Assembly: GCA_902783755.1 (NCBI GenBank)
Contig: CACZSC010000205.1
Span: forward strand, 1-7,673
DNA from: an uncultured Ruminococcus sp.
Lineage (GTDB): Bacteria; Bacillota; Clostridia; Oscillospirales; CAG-272
Reading direction: 5' to 3'
Length of the DNA stretch: 7,673 nucleotides
Part shown: positions 5,517 to 7,673 of the stretch, one piece after another
How the letters are laid out: each line of letters starts with the position of its first letter
Numbering within the stretch: the first letter of the stretch is position 1
Notes under the pieces: generated by a model
Told to the model about the DNA's origin: nothing
Seen by the model: the letters and a program-made list of their open reading frames with translations, nothing else
Database searches by the model: none
Made by a program: the position numbers and the translations under genes

Positions 5517-7673
5517 TTAATATTCATCATACCAGATCGTGCCGTCTTCGTCGATCTCGTATACCACGAAATCCGATTCAAAGTAGTCACCATAGATGTC
5601 CTCTATTGTGAACATATAGTAGTAGGTGCCTTCTGCAAGAGGCATGTAGGATATTTTCTCACCTTTCCTGTAAACATACGTCTCCCCGACGTAGTTGTAT
5701 TCTTCATCGGTATTAAGGTTCTGTGCCTCGTAAAGGGGTGTTATGAGGTCCCCGTCTGAAAGCTCGTTGCCTTCAGGGTTGACTGCTCCGAAATCGGTGA
5801 GGCCGTTCCATGTGCCCTCTATGACTGCGTAGTCGTCATCCCATCCCTGGTGTATAATGAGATACGTGAATGCATTGTTGAGTTCTACCGGTGAGATATA
5901 GTATATGCCTTCATCGGACATGCCGAAGATGTGAAGGCAGAGGTTCTGTCCATCAGGCAGGGAGAGCCAGGTCCCGTCGAAGTAGTCCCAGTATTCTCCC
6001 GTCTCGTCGTCTCCGCCCACGTCGTATGTTTCCCCTATTGATACGATGTCATCTTCTTCCTCGATGTACTGAAGGACGCTTGCGTAGATCCCTGAAGTGT
6101 AGGACATTCCTTCCTCGTCAAGTGTGAACGTGAAGTTTCCTTTTTCGTCAAGATGAGGAGCCTTTTTGAAAGTTATATACGGGGAGGAGCCGGTCACGAT
6201 GTAGTCGTTTATGTACGACCATTTCGAATATCCGCCTGTTTCGCCCCAGTTCCATTTCCTGTTCGTGAAGGCGACCGAAGTGTCGTACCCGGCGGTCTCT
6301 TCACCGTGGGAAGACCTGCAGTAACGGTCAAGGAATACAAGATAATACGGAGAAGGGGTTATGCCCTCGAATATCATGAGTTCCGACGGGGATGAGATCT
6401 TGAGAGGGAAGTATACGGAGAGACCGGAGGAATTCCCGTGCAGCTCACCCGTGCTTGAGTAATAAACGCAGTCGAAAAGATTGTCGAGCACGGCACCGCA
6501 TCTTTCGGAATATCCGTCGCAGGCCTCTATGACGCCTCCGAGATCTATCATGTTGGTGTATCCCGAGATATCGTTATTGCCGCCGAAATTGTCGGACTCA
6601 CGCATCTTCTTGACGACTGACCGGAAATCCTCAGGATCTTCGGTATTGACTATGACGTCGTTCATCATACTGTTGAAAGAGAATATGAGCGCGTCGGTCT
6701 TAGACAGGTCGATGGCAGCCATAGCGGCAGTGGATGTCTTGCCGTCGTATGCAGTGTCATCGTAAAATGAATCGCAGATCGTTTTTGCGCAGGACGCACC
6801 GTCTGCGTCGGATGAAAGTATGTGCTCCGCGAGCGCACTGTAATCCCAGCCGCCTGTATACTCGACCTCCTGTGAGCCGATCATATAGTCAGCGTAGCTC
6901 GACAGGATGGCCGCGGTCTCGAATGTTGACATTATGCAGGCGTCAAGGCCTATGAAATCGAGTTTCTTCGAGAGATACGGCGACAGTGCGAAAAATGCGC
7001 TGTCGAGTTCGGCCAGGGAAAGGGAATCATTGAAGAAGATCTCATCGAAGCAGATGCCGGAGATGCTTCCGCCGCCGTGATCCCACAGTATTACCGCCAT
7101 ATGTTCAGCGGGATACTCCTGAACTCCCCAGGTGAGGAATCCTGATAGGGTATCTGCGGAGCCCATGCTTTCCGTACCCTCGTAATCGAGCATCGTGTAC
7201 TTGCTGTCGGTGATGACTGCAATCGAGGTCTTTCCGGGGGTGCCGAAGCCGTAATGCCACTTTTCGGAGCCTCCGGTCATCACGACGAACCTGATCCTGT
7301 CGCTGGTCGCAGCCTTTTTCATTTCCATTATGTCGTAGCTTGCGGCAGCATATTCACTTTCAAGATCCGCGCCGCACATGTATACGAATATGGTCCAGGT
7401 GCCTTTTTCCGCATCGCTGTCTTTTCCCAGGAGAACGGGCCGGATGATGCTCATGCTTCCGTTTTCGTTGGCTGTCATCTCAAGGGACTGTGAATAGACA
7501 GGATCGGTATCGGACGTACCGGAGCCTGAAGTACCGGTATCTGATCCGATTATATCAGTGTCAGTCGTATCAAGGGTTTCGGCAGTATCAACGGTCTCCG
7601 TGGTATCTGCGGTTTCCGTGCCGTCCTGTGAAGCTAAGCCCAAAAGCAGTCTCAGAAAGAACGGGAACATTCC
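5517..7673 (-). CDS. Clostripain-family (C11) cysteine protease, N-terminus outside window
   Basis: At least 718 residues; the frame is open through the right edge, so the first ATG at 7670 may not be the true start. Residue numbers here count from that Met. C11 peptidases cut after Arg or Lys using a His-Cys dyad. Seen here are TWTIFVYMCGADLES (91-105, first strand of the caspase-like fold), ILWDHGGGS with catalytic His198, LDACIMS with nucleophile Cys245, and HGNSSGLSVYFP (411-422), the usual end of the C11 core. Residues 3-13 are hydrophobic (FPFFLRLLLGLA) and look like the end of a signal peptide or anchor, followed by a Thr/Asp-rich linker (about 17-56), so the enzyme is probably secreted or surface-tethered. 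Residues 460-717 form an acidic, Tyr/Trp-rich, probably beta-rich C-terminal region of unknown role. The stop is followed 21 nt later by a small-protein gene. Family assignment is firm; cleavage specificity is not tested. Confidence 0.92.
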   Translation of the reverse strand, partial: GMFPFFLRLLLGLASQDGTETADTTETVDTAETLDTTDTDIIGSDTGTSGSGTSDTDPVYSQSLEMTANENGSMSIIRPVLLGKDSDAEKGTWTIFVYMCGADLESEYAAASYDIMEMKKAATSDRIRFVVMTGGSEKWHYGFGTPGKTSIAVITDSKYTMLDYEGTESMGSADTLSGFLTWGVQEYPAEHMAVILWDHGGGSISGICFDEIFFNDSLSLAELDSAFFALSPYLSKKLDFIGLDACIMSTFETAAILSSYADYMIGSQEVEYTGGWDYSALAEHILSSDADGASCAKTICDSFYDDTAYDGKTSTAAMAAIDLSKTDALIFSFNSMMNDVIVNTEDPEDFRSVVKKMRESDNFGGNNDISGYTNMIDLGGVIEACDGYSERCGAVLDNLFDCVYYSSTGELHGNSSGLSVYFPLKISSPSELMIFEGITPSPYYLVFLDRYCRSSHGEETAGYDTSVAFTNRKWNWGETGGYSKWSYINDYIVTGSSPYITFKKAPHLDEKGNFTFTLDEEGMSYTSGIYASVLQYIEEEDDIVSIGETYDVGGDDETGEYWDYFDGTWLSLPDGQNLCLHIFGMSDEGIYYISPVELNNAFTYLIIHQGWDDDYAVIEGTWNGLTDFGAVNPEGNELSDGDLITPLYEAQNLNTDEEYNYVGETYVYRKGEKISYMPLAEGTYYYMFTIEDIYGDYFESDFVVYEIDEDGTIWYDEY
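7566..7619 (-). repeat. Three tandem 18-bp repeats in the Thr/Asp linker of the protease
   Basis: Three in-frame units encode TETADT, TETVDT and AETLDT, and a partial fourth (TDTD) follows. They belong to a low-complexity linker of Thr, Asp, Gly and Ser between the membrane-proximal segment and the protease domain. The DNA copies differ at several third positions, so they are not newly duplicated. Such linkers often act as flexible spacers or wall-spanning segments in secreted Gram-positive proteins; that role is inference. Confidence 0.75.

Noticed and set aside
5167..5611. Two overlapping plus-strand frames of 117 and 123 codons
   Set aside because: They cross the terminator, the small acidic gene and the end of the protease gene antisense to them; low-complexity Ser/Arg composition and no motif.

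Overview
The window carries seven protein-coding genes, all on the minus strand, so transcription runs from high to low coordinates. AGGAGG-type ribosome binding sites, a housekeeping (sigma-70/sigma-A) promoter, a compact terminator-promoter junction and a secreted clostripain-type protease together suggest a Gram-positive anaerobe of the Clostridia, perhaps a gut or rumen Lachnospiraceae/Oscillospirales-type organism. The taxonomy is inference; no rRNA or other marker gene is present.

Right side (about 5194-7673), in transcription order: a clostripain-like (peptidase family C11) cysteine protease whose 5' end lies outside the window, then a 70-residue acidic protein of unknown function with a strong ribosome binding site, then a rho-independent terminator.

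Left side (1-5174): a second transcription unit starts at an extended -10 promoter (TTGACA, 17 bp, TGcTAACAT). Its predicted start point falls on a perfect 6-bp dyad that could be an operator. The genes in order are a 605-residue class I mannose-6-phosphate isomerase-like cupin protein with a long N-terminal extension, a 13-bp perfect intercistronic hairpin, two tandem PIG-L/LmbE-type zinc deacetylases about 78% identical to each other, a DUF4380/galactose-mutarotase-like protein, and an L-fucose/L-arabinose isomerase-type protein cut off by the window edge. The last four genes are separated by 8 bp or less or overlap, so they are almost certainly one operon.

Taken together, the left operon looks like a cytoplasmic sugar-processing module: deacetylation (two enzymes), possible anomer handling (mutarotase fold) and aldose-ketose isomerisation (two unrelated isomerase folds). 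None of the genes has a visible signal peptide or transporter-like segment. The substrate cannot be read from the sequence; an N-acetylated or otherwise acylated sugar is a reasonable hypothesis. No stretch over 300 bases lacks a gene; the longest gap (5086-5282) holds the terminator and the promoter/operator. No RNA genes, insertion sequences or CRISPR arrays were seen.
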